From a virus, in IMG/VR virus record IMGVR_UViG_3300021962_000124, positions 1-58,311 of that record: a stretch of 58,311 nt of DNA. The stretch is one strand, 5' to 3'. The notes beneath the pieces were generated by a model that was not told the origin of the DNA, did no database searches, and saw only the letters and a program-made list of their open reading frames with translations. Of the stretch, positions 57,462 through 58,311 are shown in pieces; positions within the stretch are counted from its first letter, which is position 1; every line of letters begins with the position of its first letter. The translations under genes were made by a program, and so were the position numbers.

Positions 57462-58311
57462 TCACCTGCGAACCACCGACACAGCAGGTTCGCCCTTCTC
57501 AAAGATCGTATCAACCACTGCCTGCACACTGCGGGCGGTGCTGATACCAACCTTAGAATACACAGGGATACACACAAGACCAAACGATTTGGTATATTGA
57601 CCCAGGTTGCCAGGTTGGATGCTACCATCGCGCAAACCTTTGGCATCATCGTGATGCAGACGGATGCAACGTCCGATAGTCTGACTGATACCAATGAAGT
57701 CCATATTACGCAGGAACAGCACTGCTTCCAGACCGCTCACATTGATACCCTCAGCGAGGATACTGTGGTGAAGAACAACGAACTTCTTATCGTTATCCTT
57801 ACCCCAGGCAGATAGCGTGTCGAAGAACACCTCACGATTGACCTTCTGACCATCAATAACTGCACCTGTCTTAGCAGTAATATACATCCAAGAGAAACCA
57901 CGTTGCTCTAGTTCAAAGCAGAAGTCAGTTTCAGACACCAGCGAAACGATTTGCTTGGTTGCTTTAGCACAAATCAGAATCTTACCGACCTTGTTCTCAT
58001 CAATAGTTTCCAGCAGGTTAGCAGCATCGCGGTCGAAGTTGGTCTGCTTACCCTTCACCATCTCCAGTTGCTTGACGATCACTTTAGGGGGTACAATGTA
58101 ACCACCTTCGACAAGTTCAGGAGCAGGAACTTTGCAGATGACCTGACCATAAACTGCAGCATCATTCATTCCAGGTTTGCCAACGGCAAGGGAATGTTTG
58201 GGAGTTGCAGTGAAGAAGTAGCAGCGACGTGCATTAGCAGCAAAGTGCTCAGTTGCAGGGAAAAAGTGACGCTGAACGCTGTTATGTGCCTCATCAAAGT
58301 AGATCGTATCC
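57462..58311 (-). CDS. SF2 DEAH-type helicase (5' part outside window)
   Basis: The frame is open to the window edge. It contains the Walker B box FDEAH at its first visible residues, motif III FTATP, a RecA-like second domain with HHSILAEGINVSG, and motif VI QTIGRCIRL (QxxGRxxR). These are the signature motifs of superfamily 2 helicases of the UvsW/restriction-helicase type. Walker A must lie upstream of the window. T4 UvsW acts in recombination and replication-fork rescue; whether this is that enzyme or a cyanophage-specific relative cannot be settled from the part seen. Ends at the structured 3' element. Confidence 0.9.
   Translation of the reverse strand, partial: DTIYFDEAHNSVQRHFFPATEHFAANARRCYFFTATPKHSLAVGKPGMNDAAVYGQVICKVPAPELVEGGYIVPPKVIVKQLEMVKGKQTNFDRDAANLLETIDENKVGKILICAKATKQIVSLVSETDFCFELEQRGFSWMYITAKTGAVIDGQKVNREVFFDTLSAWGKDNDKKFVVLHHSILAEGINVSGLEAVLFLRNMDFIGISQTIGRCIRLHHDDAKGLRDGSIQPGNLGQYTKSFGLVCIPVYSKVGISTARSVQAVVDTIFEKGEPAVSVVRR

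Noticed and set aside
1-58311. tRNA genes and photosynthesis genes such as psbA, often found in cyanophages
   Set aside because: I looked through gaps and reading frames and saw no cloverleaf or D1 protein in this window; tRNAs inside short gaps cannot be fully excluded by eye.

Overview
The window looks like part of a T4-like cyanophage genome (a myovirus of the Kyanoviridae type, infecting marine Synechococcus or Prochlorococcus). The basis is the T4 order of virion genes in their cyanophage forms, AT-rich DNA, T4-type late promoter boxes (TATAAATA or AATAAATA), and a large block of tiny early-type genes. All convincing genes are on the minus strand, so transcription runs from high to low coordinates. 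I could not run searches; names rest on motifs, length, gene order and recalled family features.

From high to low coordinates, the first region (about 45.4-58.3 kb) is early or accessory. It starts with a truncated SF2 helicase, an unknown 381-residue protein, and an overlapping pair made of a possible restriction-endonuclease-like protein and a beta-class DNA methyltransferase. A polynucleotide-ligase-like protein and about 30 proteins of 36-145 residues follow. Twelve copies of a 30-bp element separate this region into cassettes. Two copies of a roughly 90-nt element with possible conserved RNA pairing follow two stop codons. A control region at 47.2-47.56 kb holds divergent sigma-70-type promoters, one of them pointing right into DNA without a gene.

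The second region (about 44.1-45.2 kb) holds a glycosyltransferase and two small conserved proteins, and ends at a strong terminator whose U-tract touches the next start codon.

The third region (1-44.1 kb) is the late virion module. In transcription order it has gp25, gp6, a giant 4484-residue protein in the gp7 slot, a fibre-like protein, gp8, a 2581-residue DUF4815-type protein, gp13, gp14, gp15, gp16 and gp17. After these come gp18 (sheath), gp19 (tube), gp20 (portal), a gp67-like core peptide, three further proteins, gp21 (protease) and the start of gp22 (scaffold). Together they build the baseplate, neck, packaging motor, tail and prohead. Several carry the same glycine/tyrosine-rich repeat, which appears to have spread by insertion and duplication.
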